NCBI GenBank assembly: GCA_033558025.1
Contig: JAUCEF010000014.1
Coordinates: 620,001 to 684,000 of the forward strand
Source of the DNA: Phytophthora sp. 'mugwort'
Taxonomy: Eukaryota; Oomycota; Peronosporomycetes; Peronosporales; Peronosporaceae
Direction of reading: 5' to 3'
Length of the DNA stretch: 64,000 nt
The translations under genes were made by a program, and so were the position numbers. This document shows, one piece after another, positions 20,501-30,355 of this stretch (its first letter is position 1; each line of letters begins with the position of its first letter). Below the pieces are notes generated by a model. That model did not search any database. It was given only the letters and a program-made list of their open reading frames with translations, and had not been told where the DNA came from.

Positions 20501-21436
20501 ATGCTGTCGGACGTCAAAGAGAGCAAGGATTCAAATGTCAGCGGGGGCGCCAAAAGTGGTCGAGCAGCTTTCGATGTTGACGAAGATGAGACGGTGCTGA
20601 TGGACGATGCAAAGAAGCCACCGATGCGTGCCAGTATCGGTTGGGGCAATGAGACGACATTAGCCAGCGACGACAAGGAAGGAGGCGGGAGTTCAGACCC
20701 CGACGCGACTGCTGCTGTCTCGGGGACGTCTACAAGCGAAGCAAAGCGCGGAGGACGACGTCGCAAAGGATCTGAGGCTACAGCGCCAAGTAGCGAGCGA
20801 CGCAACCAGAAGAATCGCTACTTTGAAGAAGATGACGAGATCACCGGTACGATGTCGAAAGAGTGTTAGTTTGTGTCGATCTCACCGATCTTTTGATCCC
20901 TTTTGGTTAAGCAGATATCGTTGAGATCCCAGATCTTGAAGAAGAAGAACGTGAGCCGGACATTACGACAATGGGTGAGTAGCTCAGAATGTGCACAATA
21001 TGTTCGGAATTCCTGATACCAACCACTGGATCTTCCTCGTTAGTGGCCGAGGCTCCTCGCAATACGACGCGAGCTGTACAGAGCTTGAAGCAGCTCGACA
21101 AAGACATCCGATTCTCTCTCCCAAGCGCACAGGTAACTGAAACCTCTTTCTATTCGATCTCGTTTTCTCTAATGCATTCTCGTTACTTCAGACCCACGGC
21201 GTCGACCTGCATCTCTTGACCAACGCTCTCTGTCCGGAACGAGCTGTACGTCCTGCATCATTCCATTCCCCACTTGGTCGTACACTAAACATTTTGTGTA
21301 GGTCTCTGAAGAGGACGAGTCCTGGGACTTTGACACTCTACTTAACGATATCGCACAGGAAATTCAGAAGGACTTGGACGAGAAGGAAGAGTTTGTGCGA
21401 CTTGGGTCTCAGGACTCACTCCATCTCACCCCCTAA
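20501..21436 (+). CDS. IFT43: Intraflagellar transport protein IFT43; join(20501..20846,20915..20974,21044..21132,21192..21245,21302..21436)
   Basis: Five exons with four introns of 56-69 nt, all GT..AG and phase-consistent, give 227 aa. IFT43 is a small IFT-A subunit that acts with IFT121 and IFT139 in retrograde flagellar transport. The family signature crosses the splice joints: DIVEIPDLEEEE at the exon 1/2 joint, then VQSLKQLDKDIRFSL, GVDLHLLTNALCPE, and an acidic end with DESWDFDTLLNDIAQEI. The N-terminal half is disordered and rich in Ser, Gly, Asp and Lys, as in other IFT43 proteins. The first in-phase ATG is 20501; an extra upstream exon cannot be excluded. Its presence fits an organism with flagellated zoospores. 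Confidence 0.88.
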
Positions 21437-21493
21437 CAGTCATAAGGAATAGAAAATCAAACTTGCATTGATCATGATGTAGGTACTCTTCGT

Positions 21494-21979
21494 CTACTTG
21501 TGCAACTCGAACTTCCACTCGACGTTGTAGACGCCGACTGACTGTTCTCCTTCCTCGTCATAGTCGGCCCAGTCATCTGATAGATCCACATCGTCAAAGG
21601 CGGCGTGGCGGCCGGCTGAAATTACGCGGTAGCCGCTCTCTGGGTGCCAACCGTAAGGCTCCAGTCCGCGGCACTCAAAGCCCACCACGGGCACGAATGC
21701 GCCCGAGTCGGCGCTTGTCACCTCGCGCGTAAGCTTTTTCACGTCACGCACCACCGTCAGCTGTGCCGGCTTCTTGGCGCCCGGCCACGTGAGGGTGAAG
21801 TGCACAGCGCCCCGGCCGCCGGCCACGTCCACCGCCTCCTCGTCCGACACGAACACGGCCTCGCGCTTCTCGTCCCCACGCGGCTCCTTCACATCCAGGC
21901 ACCAGCGATGCAGCGGTGGCGCGACCAGCGTCTCCACGTTCTCCAGCTCTGCCTTGATGTACAGCACGAACAGCACCAT
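21494..21979 (-). CDS. DUF866/CZIB-like protein lacking the CXXC zinc motifs
   Basis: Single-exon 161-aa protein with the DUF866 (human C1orf123/CZIB) signature: FECRGLEPYGWHPESGY, a FDDVDLSDDWADYDE motif and a SVGVY end. Typical members bind zinc through two CXXC pairs in the N-terminal half. Here the matching stretches read KEPRGDEKRE and TWPGAKKPA and contain no cysteines; the only cysteines are isolated (HRWC and FECRG). The fold is probably kept and zinc binding lost. The biological role of the family is poorly known. Convergent with IFT43 (stops about 60 bp apart). ATG at 21979 is the first in frame and gives the family's usual length of about 160. Confidence 0.82.
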   Translation of the reverse strand: MVLFVLYIKAELENVETLVAPPLHRWCLDVKEPRGDEKREAVFVSDEEAVDVAGGRGAVHFTLTWPGAKKPAQLTVVRDVKKLTREVTSADSGAFVPVVGFECRGLEPYGWHPESGYRVISAGRHAAFDDVDLSDDWADYDEEGEQSVGVYNVEWKFELHK

Positions 21980-22195
21980 ATGCTTGACACTTTGATAGTG
22001 GGGAGCTCCCGAATATGATTGAGACTCTGATGGATTATATATTATGATCGAGGGGACGGTGATGTCGAGTCATTTGGGGCTTGGGTACGTTGATTCCATA
22101 CCAACCTCTCTCGTCATCTTGTCTCCTCATGTACAATATTATACTTGCGAGTCCTCATCTTTTGGTCCTCACTTCCCGGATCCAAGTAGTATCTC

Positions 22196-24784
22196 ATGCC
22201 GTCCGCGGGTGGCACCACATCGGACGACGGCCACGCGCAGCAGCAGAGCGGCTCCTTCTCGCGCCAGGGAAGCGGCATCGACGAGCGCATTCGCTCGGCG
22301 AGCGGGAGCTTCGCGGCTCCGGACGAGACCGCAGAGGACGACGACGCGTCCATGTCGAACGACGAGTCCATGAGTTCGTCCTCGTCTCTCGAGCTCGACG
22401 GCAGCCATTTCGAGCAGCGCGAGCAGAATCTGGAGCGAGGACGAGGCCCCTCGAGCCGCACCGACTCGTTCGACGACTTTGCACGCCAGCTGCCGTACCA
22501 AGATCCGAGTAACTTGAACGGGGTCGTCCAGCCACGCTCGACGAGCTTCTCGTTCGACGTGGTGGACGCTCCGTTAAGAGGACAATCTACGTCCACCCAG
22601 AGTATGTGGCTATTGACGCAATTTGCCCCTGCAATGTCCAAGACGAGGAAGAGCGCAGACCCCAGCGCGGATATGGAGGATGACGAGCCGTTCGACGAGG
22701 AGACGGAGAGAACACAAGCGGCTCAGGTGAACGGAAATGAGGGGGTTTCTCAGGTCGGTGAGCAAGGCGGTAACAGGTCGGGCAATCGACGCGTAGCCTG
22801 GGCGTCGTCGACAGCTCATGTAGAGCTTCCTGAAGGAGTGAGGCTGACGACGGCGAGGAACGAGGTGACGGGAGTGCAATTGCGACTGAAATCCAATGTA
22901 CCGTTCCTCCTGGCGACAGATACGAGCAATTGGATGCTACCATTGGGTCATGGAGCTCGAGCCAGAGTGGCAGTGGACACGAGGTTCGTACCGCCGCATA
23001 TGCTCAAGGTGGCAGCTTTCGTGGTGGGGGATGTGGAGGACGAAAGCTCCGATCTGGTCATGGAGACACTAGGACGTAGTGGAGTTAGTAGCAAGGCCGC
23101 CAGAGATCATGCAGTGTATTTAAGAGTTCGTGTTGGGGAGAACTTGGACCCGGGAGTGTATGAACTGCCGCTACGCGTGTTTACGCAAGACGCGGGGTTC
23201 CGAGATGAACAATTGACCTGGTCGAGCAGCTTTGCAGTGCGTGTGGTGGACGTCCGACTTCCAACGCCGAAGAACTGGCGTTTCCGATTGGATCTGTGGC
23301 AGCATTGGACAGCGGTCGCTCGTGCTCATCGTGTGGCACTGTGGAGTACTCGACATTTTGAACTGATTGATCGGTACATGGCACCATTGGCGGAAATGGG
23401 TCAGAAATGTTTGTCTGTAGTAGCTACGGAGATGCCGTGGGCGGGTCAGCAATGCTACATGGAGGAGCACAATGCATCGGCGTTGTTTGAGCACGCCATC
23501 TTGGACGTGTATGAGGATTCCGCCCATGATGTGCCACTGACGATAGATTTTACACATTTTGACCGGCTGCTGGAACTGGGCGCTCGCCATCATTTGGACC
23601 ATGAAATCGAAGTATTTGGGCTTCTTTCAGTGTGGCGGGACCCGGTCGCAGGCTTCAATGCTCCTGCTGAACTAACTACGCACCATCTTCGACCACCTCC
23701 GACAGCGTCAGCTCCTGATCCAGCTCCTGTTTCCGACGTGCGTCGTCGAAATTCCTCGTCGAGTTCAGGACTGACGTCGCCGACTGCGGCGTCTTCATCG
23801 GGAGTGCAAAGTAGCGGTACAAACGGCAACAGCCTTGGACTTGGTCATGAACAGACGAACTCGTCGCCGCCGTCTCCTCCCACAGCTTTTCAAGCGCCGG
23901 CATTTGTGATTGACGGCTGGCGGATCCGGTGTCAGGATCGTACGACCCAGCGTGTGCGTTATTTGAGACGAGTTTCCGAGATTGAAGCGTTCATTGTGCA
24001 GTTCTACGCGCATTGTGTGGCGTTAGAGATCGCCGATCGCATCCGGATCTGTGCTGATGAACCGCGTGACGTGGCAGTCTTCCACGAACAATTGCGCTTC
24101 ATGCAGCGTCTAGCGCCCAATTTCCGTATCAAGTTGGCGGTGAATCACTCGGAGTTTTTCTCTCCAGTTTACGCGCCACCTCAAGTGGCCGACTACGTGC
24201 CACTCCTGCCGCTGGCATGTGCTGATCTCGAAGTAACTCGTCGGTTGGCCAACGAAGCGCGTGCTCGTGGAGGTCACGTCTGCTGGTACGTTTGCTGTGG
24301 CCCGGCGTTCCCCAACCAGTTTGTGTCTTCGCCTCTTGTCGAAGGAGAGCTCGTTGGATACCTCACTTTTTTCTTCGAGCTGGATGGTTTCCTGCGTTGG
24401 AATTACTGTCTCTGGCCGGCGAGACCCTGGGATGATCTACGATGGCGCGCTCCGATGTGGAAGGTGGGCGACATGTACTTTGTCCTTCCAGGACACGATG
24501 GCTGGCCTGTGGAGACGCTCCGCCTCGAGTCTTTGCGTTTTGCAGGCCAAGCGTTCGAGCTACTAACTCTCGCGCAGGAAACGTTGGCTCCGGCGCAAAT
24601 GCAGCAGCTGCAGCGTACAGTTGCCGAGCAGATTTTGCGGTCAAGCGACTTGGAAGAGTTTGGTCGGTACGGAGACCGTGCTCGTGAAGATTTGTACTCG
24701 CTCGATCCACTGGACTATCAGCGAGCCAAGACGATTATCCTTGACACACTGGCAGCAGCAGCAGTTAAAGGTGAAGCAACTTAG
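22196..24784 (+). CDS. GH123/DUF4091-like protein with long disordered N-terminus
   Basis: Single-exon 862-aa protein. Residues 1 to about 190 are Ser/Asp/Glu-rich and disordered, with no signal peptide. Residues about 200-355 look like the beta-sandwich that precedes DUF4091. From about 362 the barrel begins with FRLDLWQHW, and the diagnostic C-terminal part reads WYVCCGP (about 696), GYLTFFFELDGFLRWNY, DMYFVLPG and LRFAGQAFELL. These are DUF4091/GH123-type landmarks; GH123 members are N-acetylgalactosaminidases, most in bacteria. A low-complexity Ser/Pro/Thr insert of roughly 60 residues lies near 500-560. Cytosolic location and a non-secreted substrate are inferred from the missing signal. 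The family's bacterial bias hints at old horizontal transfer. Confidence 0.8.
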   Translation: MPSAGGTTSDDGHAQQQSGSFSRQGSGIDERIRSASGSFAAPDETAEDDDASMSNDESMSSSSSLELDGSHFEQREQNLERGRGPSSRTDSFDDFARQLPYQDPSNLNGVVQPRSTSFSFDVVDAPLRGQSTSTQSMWLLTQFAPAMSKTRKSADPSADMEDDEPFDEETERTQAAQVNGNEGVSQVGEQGGNRSGNRRVAWASSTAHVELPEGVRLTTARNEVTGVQLRLKSNVPFLLATDTSNWMLPLGHGARARVAVDTRFVPPHMLKVAAFVVGDVEDESSDLVMETLGRSGVSSKAARDHAVYLRVRVGENLDPGVYELPLRVFTQDAGFRDEQLTWSSSFAVRVVDVRLPTPKNWRFRLDLWQHWTAVARAHRVALWSTRHFELIDRYMAPLAEMGQKCLSVVATEMPWAGQQCYMEEHNASALFEHAILDVYEDSAHDVPLTIDFTHFDRLLELGARHHLDHEIEVFGLLSVWRDPVAGFNAPAELTTHHLRPPPTASAPDPAPVSDVRRRNSSSSSGLTSPTAASSSGVQSSGTNGNSLGLGHEQTNSSPPSPPTAFQAPAFVIDGWRIRCQDRTTQRVRYLRRVSEIEAFIVQFYAHCVALEIADRIRICADEPRDVAVFHEQLRFMQRLAPNFRIKLAVNHSEFFSPVYAPPQVADYVPLLPLACADLEVTRRLANEARARGGHVCWYVCCGPAFPNQFVSSPLVEGELVGYLTFFFELDGFLRWNYCLWPARPWDDLRWRAPMWKVGDMYFVLPGHDGWPVETLRLESLRFAGQAFELLTLAQETLAPAQMQQLQRTVAEQILRSSDLEEFGRYGDRAREDLYSLDPLDYQRAKTIILDTLAAAAVKGEAT

Positions 24785-26873
24785 GCATCAGATTGACGAC
24801 ACACAAAAAAGATGATTGAAGTTACAGTAAAGAGAAAACAACAAGTGTAGATTGAATTTTTCTTATTGAGCGCTTTATCATACGCTAAAGATACTACACA
24901 GGACTTGAAGTTCTAAATTGATTTTCTTAAAGGCTCATATGGTGATGCATGTTAAGGTTTCCACACGTGAGTTCAGAACAGGTCTGAGAATATTTTAATC
25001 ATCGCCTCGAGACGCAATAATGGAAATGCAGTCATTGAGATTGGAACGACTCATATGGTGATGCATGTTACAGTATCCACATGTTGTTTCAGAACAGGTC
25101 TGTGTAGGATATTTTAATCATCGTCGTTCTGATACTACCGTAGCAGTACAACAAACTGCTGAGAGTGAAGTCGGATGGTGGATGCTCATCATTTATGCCG
25201 ATGTAGACGGCTTTCATGAAGGGGAATCCTAAAACAAGTTTATCGTCATTCTTCCTCAACGGTCCACACGTACACAATAAATTAAATATACAAAATGTAA
25301 AAATGCAGCTTGAACGTGACGCCTCAGAAACACAGGTGTATAAAGTCCACACGTTTGTCCGGAGACCAAAGGGTAATTTAGGTGGTAATGATAAGTAGGT
25401 ATCCTCCTCGGCGTCACACCCGTTCAAGCCAATCCCAATACGTATAAATCCAAATGGTTGTTTCATCCAGTTCTAAGGTGTTCGGTTTATCGACACAAAG
25501 AACGCTTCGAGCAAGCCCGTCACGATCCTTTTCAGAGTGGTGCATGAATGTTTTAATCATCAACAACCATCACATTGTAGGTAAACCCGTATACACATAT
25601 ATCAAAAAGATATGAGCAGCTATGTTGATTGCGCCGCACGAGGCACCATGAGACCTTGCATCGCCCACCATCACCACCCGAAGGCAGATCTGAAAGAAGA
25701 CACAAGACTCTAGAGCACACACAGCAGCGAAATCCGTAGTAAGCTCGCTGTTACTCTTGCTTCTGTGGTAAAGTACCGGGTCCAATTACAAATGCTCACC
25801 CACCAAGCATTGACAGCTCGAGCGCACACAGCAGCACCCCTTTCTCGAACTTTTCAGCGCAAGTCAGAAGATCGCCACATGCACCTTAACCGTCGACCCA
25901 GCAGGCTGCAGAATATTGCCGGCGTGGAGTATAAAGAAGCAATACAAAAATACTCAATATTATTCAGAATACACAATAAATATGCATCTGAGAGAGGTCA
26001 GAACTTTGAGCAATTTCATTGCCATAAGGCAGATCATGAACACGGACCAAAGTATGTGGTCTTCACTCCTCTCGACATACACATATATAGGTATACACAT
26101 ATCGATGAGATGGAGAGCTCATTTTATGGGTGATAGTGATATATTCGATTCTTCACGGCTAGTTGGTACAAGCCAAATCAGACACTATTTTCATCATCGC
26201 ACTCCGATACAAACACAAACACGTCGAAAGATACAGACACATAGACACGTACTGAGAAGGCTGGACTCGGTGGTTGCATATAGTGATTCCGGATGCAGCT
26301 GTCTTCCGCACGGTTTATGGTTCTCAGAAGAGGGAGCTTGTGTTCTTCATTGCCCGGCACAATCGATTAAAAACTCTAAGAGACTCGCCCCGGGGCGACA
26401 ATTGCAGAATGAATGAGAGGGACTGCCACGAGGCTCCTTGTCAGCACGCTCCAGTCATTTTCAGGGGCTACAAAAGAGTGCGTAATTACGCTTTAAAGCA
26501 ATATGATTGGCCAAGAGTTTTTACGTTGTACTAGTAATTTAAATCAAAAACGGTGACAAAATGTGCATCATTATTGCAATTTAGAAGAAATACCTAAATT
26601 TTAATGAAAAGCGATAGCAACGCTGAGAAGGGACAAGGAATGGTTCACCTGTTACTTGTCTTATCTAACGAATAACCGCGCGATGAAGCCGCCAAGCCGT
26701 TGGTGCTCAGCACGTCATACTGCACCACGGTTTAACTGTCGTCTCGCGCTGCCGATCTGACCGGCGTGCGCCCAGCTTTGACTTTCTTATAGTGGGCTGG
26801 ACTAATATCGTTACACGGCTTGAGCTGAGCTCTACAGCTCAAGCGGAGCAACTGCACTCAGTGAGTTTCAGCT
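24785..26873. other. Gene-free gap with diverged repeats and short microsatellites
   Basis: About 2.1 kb between two stop codons with no supported gene. It holds a pair of about 85-bp direct repeats (24932 and 25049), a shorter related word TTTTAATCATC at 25551, a CA/TA-rich run near 26075-26105 and ACA-rich sequence near 26210-26255. Confidence 0.6.
24932..25135. repeat. Two diverged direct repeats of about 85 bp
   Basis: CTCATATGGTGATGCATGTT begins at about 24934 and again at about 25051. Each copy continues with a shared order of words: TTCAGAACAGGTCTG, then ATTTTAATCATCG. The offset is about 117 bp. The copies differ by several substitutions and a small insertion, so they are an old duplication. 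Confidence 0.75.
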
Positions 26874-28286
26874 TCAACTAGACGACGGGGTTGTTGTCGA
26901 CGAGTGCATGTGCGCCTGGATCCGAATCAGCACCACATCCAGATCGTCCGGGTTTGCGAACCGCATCAGATACGTCACTGGAATGAACTTGTTTTCCGCG
27001 TCCGGGTCTTCATTTGCTTGCAACACTGTCAACAGCATCGTCTTCTCTGTCTTCTTCTCGCATAGCAGACAGGAGCCCAAGCTTGCGTTCATCAGCAGCT
27101 TGGTACCGGGTCCATGCGCGTACGACTCGCGTCGCATCACGATACGCGCAGTCGACTTGTCGCCCTCAGTCTTTGCGTCCTTTGCGTTCAGGACCCGCAA
27201 TGGGCCAATACCGACTTCTGCGTAGTCCCTCTCCACTAACTTAAACAGCTTTGTACGTTTCTGCAAGAAGAATGAAATGCAAACATATCAGTCTTGTCTC
27301 CTTAGCAAGCAGCCTCGAACACAGCGACGATGATAACAAAATGTACTATACCTCGACCAAGATTTGTTCACCCTCTTCTCCGTTTGCCAGCTGCGCATAC
27401 CATAGTCAACATCAAAGCCACAACGTGAGAACTAGCTCCACCCCAAACCCACAACTGCAAAAACGCACCTCGGCTTCTGTCAACGCCGGCACGACGGGAT
27501 CTGCCTTCTTCGCCACTTCTGCATCTGAGAAATCCGTTGCCGAAGCTGCTGATGCCTTGGCTCCGAATCCGTCCGTCGTCGGCTGCGCTGCTGCGAACGA
27601 CGCGAACGTCACGGGAGATTTGCTCTGAAATGACGCGAATCCGCTCGAGCTACTCGTCATGGCTTCAGACGCCGATGGTCTCGAGTCTCCAAATCCACTC
27701 GCACTCTTTGTAGCAAACCCACCGAACCCCGAGTCCGTCGAGGAAGAAGCTTTGGTGCCGAAGCCGTTGGCATCAGCAGGCGTCGTGAAGGCCGCGAAGA
27801 CGTCCTTGCCGCTAAAGGCGCTAAAGCCTCCAAAGACGCTACCCGAGGTGTTAGGCTTGGTCATATTCCCCTCCTCCTTCTCCTCAGTGGCAGCGCCCGC
27901 GTCTTGTTCTTCCTGCTCCTCCATTACGGGCGACGTAGACGCCGACAAGTTCTTTTCATCTGCTGTTGCTTCCTGATGAACGAACCAACCCATTAGTGTC
28001 GGATTTCCAATAGAAAATTTAAAGCACCGATCATCACGGACCTCGTGACCGCCGATCTCCGGTTGTGGGGCGGCGTTCTCGTCGATTTTAACCTTCTTGA
28101 CGTCCTCGGTCACCTTGGCGTCCACATCTAGTCGCACCTTCTTAACAATCTGTCCACACACGGCAGCACAGGAAGGTCAATACATTGGCAGCTCTTAGGC
28201 ATCTCTAGGACGATGAGGAAGCTGCGGACCGGCTGGTGCTCGTCGTCCACCGTCTCCGGCTTCTCGTGCTCGCCCTTGGTGGCCAT
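26874..28286 (-). CDS. RanBD1 FG nucleoporin, NUP50/Nup2-like; complement(join(26874..27260,27352..27390,27469..28149,28212..28286))
   Basis: Four exons give about 393 aa. Exon 2 starts IVKKVRLDVDAK and carries FG motifs (VFGGF, GFGTK, GFGGF, GFGDS, GFGAK). A 13-codon exon 3 (LANGEEGEQILVE) joins to exon 4 (KRTKLFKLVE..), together forming the RanBD1 core (LTEAE-LANGEEGEQILVE-KRTKLFKL) with NASL and FANPDDL. This is the architecture of NUP50/Nup2, which sits on the nuclear basket and helps importin-alpha release cargo through Ran; RanBP3 is the alternative. The exon 1 donor is uncertain: GT after codon 25 (28212) or codon 19 (28230) both keep phase. The ATG lies 187 bp from the start of the divergent chromo-barrel gene, so they likely share a promoter. 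Confidence 0.83.
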
Positions 28287-28473
28287 ACTGCGGGTGCTGC
28301 GCTTCGAGTCGGTCGGGGCTATTGAGTGGGGAGTTTTGACTGGTCGCTTCAGAAACCAATCGCATTGGTTGTTATTCCCCGTCGAATTTCGGCTAATCAC
28401 TGTCGTTGCCTGGTTATGATTCTAGCCAGAGCCAACATGCATTTGAACTTACGTAGCGGAGCTGCTCGGTGGG

Positions 28474-29097
28474 ATGGTGATTAAGGTGGGCGACACGGTG
28501 CTCGTGTACTACGACCTGCTCATCTTCGACGCCGAGGTGCGTAAGGTCGAGGCGGTCGCCGACGCAGATAACGACATTAGCCGGTTCTTCGTGCACTTCA
28601 CGGGCTGGTCCGATAGCTGGGACGAGTGGATCGCCCAGGAGAACGTGCTAGAGGACACGCCGGCCAATCGCGAGCGTCAGAAGAAGGCCAAGGAGGAGCT
28701 ACTAGTGCACAATGCAATACAGAGCGAGAACGCACAGCCGCCAAGGCGAATGCAGCAGGACACAGCGGCCAGCAAGAGACCTACCACGTTGCCCGGCTCG
28801 GAGCGGCTTGTGGCGATGATCGGCTGGATGAAGACACTGGACGATTCGGTCACGCGACTCGACAAGCAGGTGAAGGGCCTTGTCCGCGAACAGATTAGTC
28901 AGGAGGTCGGTACCGTGTACCTCAAGAAGAGGAAGGCGGAGGCCGATGTGCAGAAGGCTGAGCTGGAGGTCGAAGTCGCCAGGGAGCTCAAGAGGGTCAA
29001 GGTCGCGGAAGAGACCGCAATGGCTCGCAAGAGACTTAAAGACGCAGGTATCTCGCAGAAAGAGATCGACGAGATTCTACCCGCCGCTGCTAGATAG
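28474..29097 (+). CDS. MRG15-type chromo-barrel protein without MRG domain, paralogue A
   Basis: Single-exon 207-aa protein. Residues 1-75 are a chromo barrel of the MRG15/Eaf3 type (KVGDTVLVYYDLLIFDAEV, HFTGWSDSWDEW, ENVLEDTPANRERQKKA). The MRG domain that should follow is absent. Instead there is a linker and a charged coiled coil (about 145-190) ending in EETAMARKRLKDAGI and EIDEILP. In the methyl-lysine cage both Trp are kept (GW, SWDEW), but the usual His and Tyr positions read Tyr and Phe. It probably binds chromatin, but could not recruit MRG-domain partners. A close relative lies 300 bp downstream and the full MRG15 at 47223. Alternative: a trimmed subunit of a different complex using the shared C-terminal motif. 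Confidence 0.8.
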   Translation: MVIKVGDTVLVYYDLLIFDAEVRKVEAVADADNDISRFFVHFTGWSDSWDEWIAQENVLEDTPANRERQKKAKEELLVHNAIQSENAQPPRRMQQDTAASKRPTTLPGSERLVAMIGWMKTLDDSVTRLDKQVKGLVREQISQEVGTVYLKKRKAEADVQKAELEVEVARELKRVKVAEETAMARKRLKDAGISQKEIDEILPAAAR

Positions 29098-29393
29098 AAC
29101 CCCGAGCTGTGCTGAAATGTCTTCGCACGCTGCTACCATCATATTTGACGGAAGCAATAGAGAGCAGGAACTGCAGCATCTACAGCTTTTGGGATGCCTC
29201 CTGCCACCTTGTAATAGTGACTAGTAATAAAAAGAAGACCGACTACATAACGTAGCCTGCATCAACGTGTATCAAGGGTCATGGACCGCAGTGTGGAAGT
29301 ATGTGATTGGTTGACGACGATCTACAGGTCACGGGTATTTGTAGGTCTCAACCTCAACCTACAAAGCGTCCGTTACGCCGTCTATACCTCGAT

Positions 29394-29981
29394 ATGGTCA
29401 TGGTCGGCGACACCGTCCTAGTCTCCTATGGCTCGTCACTGCTGGATGCCAAGGTGAGGGAGCTGCAAACCGGCGTTGAATCGGAAGGCAACGATGCAGG
29501 AAACCCGGTCCAGGTCCTGGTGCAATACCTAGTGGAGTCTGACCGACCAGACGAGTGGGTCACGCTTGACCGAGTGCTGGAAGGCACGCAGACCAACCGA
29601 GAGCTGCAGGAGAGTTTAAACCAGAAGACGAGCGAGAGTTCCAGTCCTTCTGCTTCCTTTGAGAAGTTTTGTGGACCCAAGAGACTGGACGCAATGGCCG
29701 CTTGGATGAACTCGGTCGACGGCACTCTTGTTCACCTCGATCAGTGCGTGAAGGACCTCATCGAGCACCAGGCAGACCACGTAGCGGAACTGGTCGAGCT
29801 CGAGCGACGGAAGAAGGAGGCAATAGAGGAGAAAACGCAGCTGGAAGCTTCCATGCTGGGAAACCTTGCGAGGGTCCGAGTGGCTGAGGAAACGGCGATG
29901 GCGCGGAAACGCCTACAAAATGCAGGAATTGCTCAGGAAGAGATTGACGCCGTGCTCCCGGTAATACCTCACGTGGGCTAG
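29394..29981 (+). CDS. Diverged chromo-barrel protein without MRG domain, paralogue B
   Basis: Single-exon 195-aa relative of the preceding gene. The start ATG 29394 (MVMVGDTVLV) matches the start of paralogue A; the frame runs further upstream only through a TTG. The barrel is recognisable (VGDTVLVSYGSSLLDAKV, DEWVTLDRVLEGTQTNREL) but the cage is gone: the stretch equal to GWAKKWDEW of MRG15 reads VESDRPDEW, so two Trp are lost. No MRG domain. A coiled-coil C-terminus ends in EETAMARKRLQNAGI and EIDAVLP, almost the same as paralogue A. The C-terminus is better kept than the barrel, so selection is probably on the C-terminal part. Confidence 0.75.
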   Translation: MVMVGDTVLVSYGSSLLDAKVRELQTGVESEGNDAGNPVQVLVQYLVESDRPDEWVTLDRVLEGTQTNRELQESLNQKTSESSSPSASFEKFCGPKRLDAMAAWMNSVDGTLVHLDQCVKDLIEHQADHVAELVELERRKKEAIEEKTQLEASMLGNLARVRVAEETAMARKRLQNAGIAQEEIDAVLPVIPHVG

Positions 29982-30355
29982 CCTTAAGGAGGGAGGGGGG
30001 GCTCGTACAGTGGACTAACGCATAAATGAACAATGGATGTCATGTGAGGAGTTTTGCTTAGTTAGTGAACAAATATCCTGAGTGATAAATGCCAAAAGAC
30101 GTTGCGTTGCGCACAAGTGTTCGCTGCACTTCATCATAGCAAGTAAAATAAATACCAAGCATTCAGTGGCCTCACCGCCAGAGGTTCTCTTACAGTTAAT
30201 TTGGGTGTCCTCCCTTGTTCATAAGTACAACCAACAAGTCGCTGTCAGTGTAATCCTTGAAGTATAAGTACCTGATAGCACGATAGTTGCGTGCATATGC
30301 TGATTTCCTCTTCATTCGAGGAATAAAAGCATCTTGCCACGTAGTGACAGTTTTT

